Source of the DNA: Weeksellaceae bacterium
Lineage (GTDB): Bacteria > Bacteroidota > Bacteroidia > Flavobacteriales > Weeksellaceae
Length of the DNA stretch: 5,531 nt
Reading direction: 5' to 3'
Assembly: GCA_028698395.1 (NCBI GenBank)
Contig: JAQVDG010000162.1
Coordinates: forward strand, 1-5,531
Below the pieces are notes generated by a model. It was not told where the DNA came from, searched no databases, and saw only the letters and a list, made by a program, of their open reading frames with translations. Shown here one piece after another: positions 5,376 through 5,531 of this stretch. The translations under genes were made by a program, and so were the position numbers. Within the stretch, counting starts at the first letter, position 1. Each line of letters starts with the position of its first letter.

Positions 5376-5531
5376 CTAAAATCTCATCATCACTTTTTGT
5401 ACTGCATTACCAATTTTTACGAGGTAAACGCCTGGCGTAGCGATTTGAAAACTAGCTTGTTTCACAGCTAGCGACTGCGCCACACACACGCCTGAAACCG
5501 TGAAAATTTGAATCGGTTCGTCAGATGAATT
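5376..5531 (-). CDS. C-terminal fragment of a secreted protein with a type IX-secretion-like sorting domain (truncated by window edge)
   Basis: Read on the reverse strand from the right edge, the frame stays open for 51 residues and stops at TAG (5378-5376). Visible blocks are EPIQIFTVSGVCVAQS, FQIATPGVYLVKIG and the terminal KVMMRF. This is the pattern of Bacteroidota C-terminal sorting domains: a strand with a hydrophobic-aromatic-x-x-x-G motif, then GVYhVKhG, then K-V-x-h-(K/R) at the very end. These target cargo through the outer membrane by the type IX system. Similar C-terminal beta domains exist that are not proven sorting signals, so the precise subtype is uncertain. The bulk of the protein lies beyond the window and its function cannot be stated. 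The gene converges on the cysteine hydrolase with a 59-base gap. Confidence 0.75.
   Translation of the reverse strand, partial: NSSDEPIQIFTVSGVCVAQSLAVKQASFQIATPGVYLVKIGNAVQKVMMRF

Overview
The window looks like an AT-rich Bacteroidota (Bacteroidetes) chromosome segment. Three things point there. Coding DNA is about 25-40% GC in sampled lines. Translation starts have A-rich leaders and no clear Shine-Dalgarno sequence. A reverse-strand gene fragment at the right edge ends in a domain resembling the C-terminal sorting domains of type IX secretion cargo (GVYLVKIG, then KVMMRF at the end). Lineage below phylum cannot be read from the sequence.

Bases 1-4338 hold a tightly packed same-strand cassette: (i) the end of a small XRE-type helix-turn-helix regulator, cut by the left edge; (ii) an amino-type (probably N4-cytosine) DNA methyltransferase with an excisionase-like HTH at its N-terminus; (iii) a 570-residue AIPR-domain (abortive infection phage resistance) protein; (iv) a 260-residue TdeIII/MjaII-like type II restriction endonuclease with a PD-(D/E)XK-type core. 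The genes overlap or are separated by one base, so they are very probably one operon. The simplest reading is a type II restriction-modification system with a control protein. Its recognition site is by family analogy possibly GGNCC. An AIPR gene sits between the modification and restriction genes. The AIPR gene is visibly more AT-rich than its neighbours, and the lysine expected in its N-terminal nuclease-like motif appears to be replaced. This four-gene arrangement is the best candidate for an under-described defence system here.

Bases 4339-4824 are non-coding and unusually structured. A long hairpin, probably a terminator, follows the endonuclease. Next comes a 19-bp inverted repeat with one mismatch, then repeated GTGCAT words on both strands. 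Last is a GC-rich island (about 61% GC over 4661-4800) framed by TAACGAC/GTCGTTA ends and full of internal hairpins. The island resembles a folded mobile-element or recombination-site remnant, but I cannot name its family.

Bases 4825-5316 encode a small isochorismatase-family cysteine hydrolase with a recognisable Asp-Lys-Cys triad. It converges on the reverse-strand sorting-domain fragment (5376-5531). The 59-base gap between them contains two tandem perfect palindromes. The hydrolase and the sorting-domain gene look like ordinary chromosomal genes, so the structured spacer may mark the edge of a defence island.
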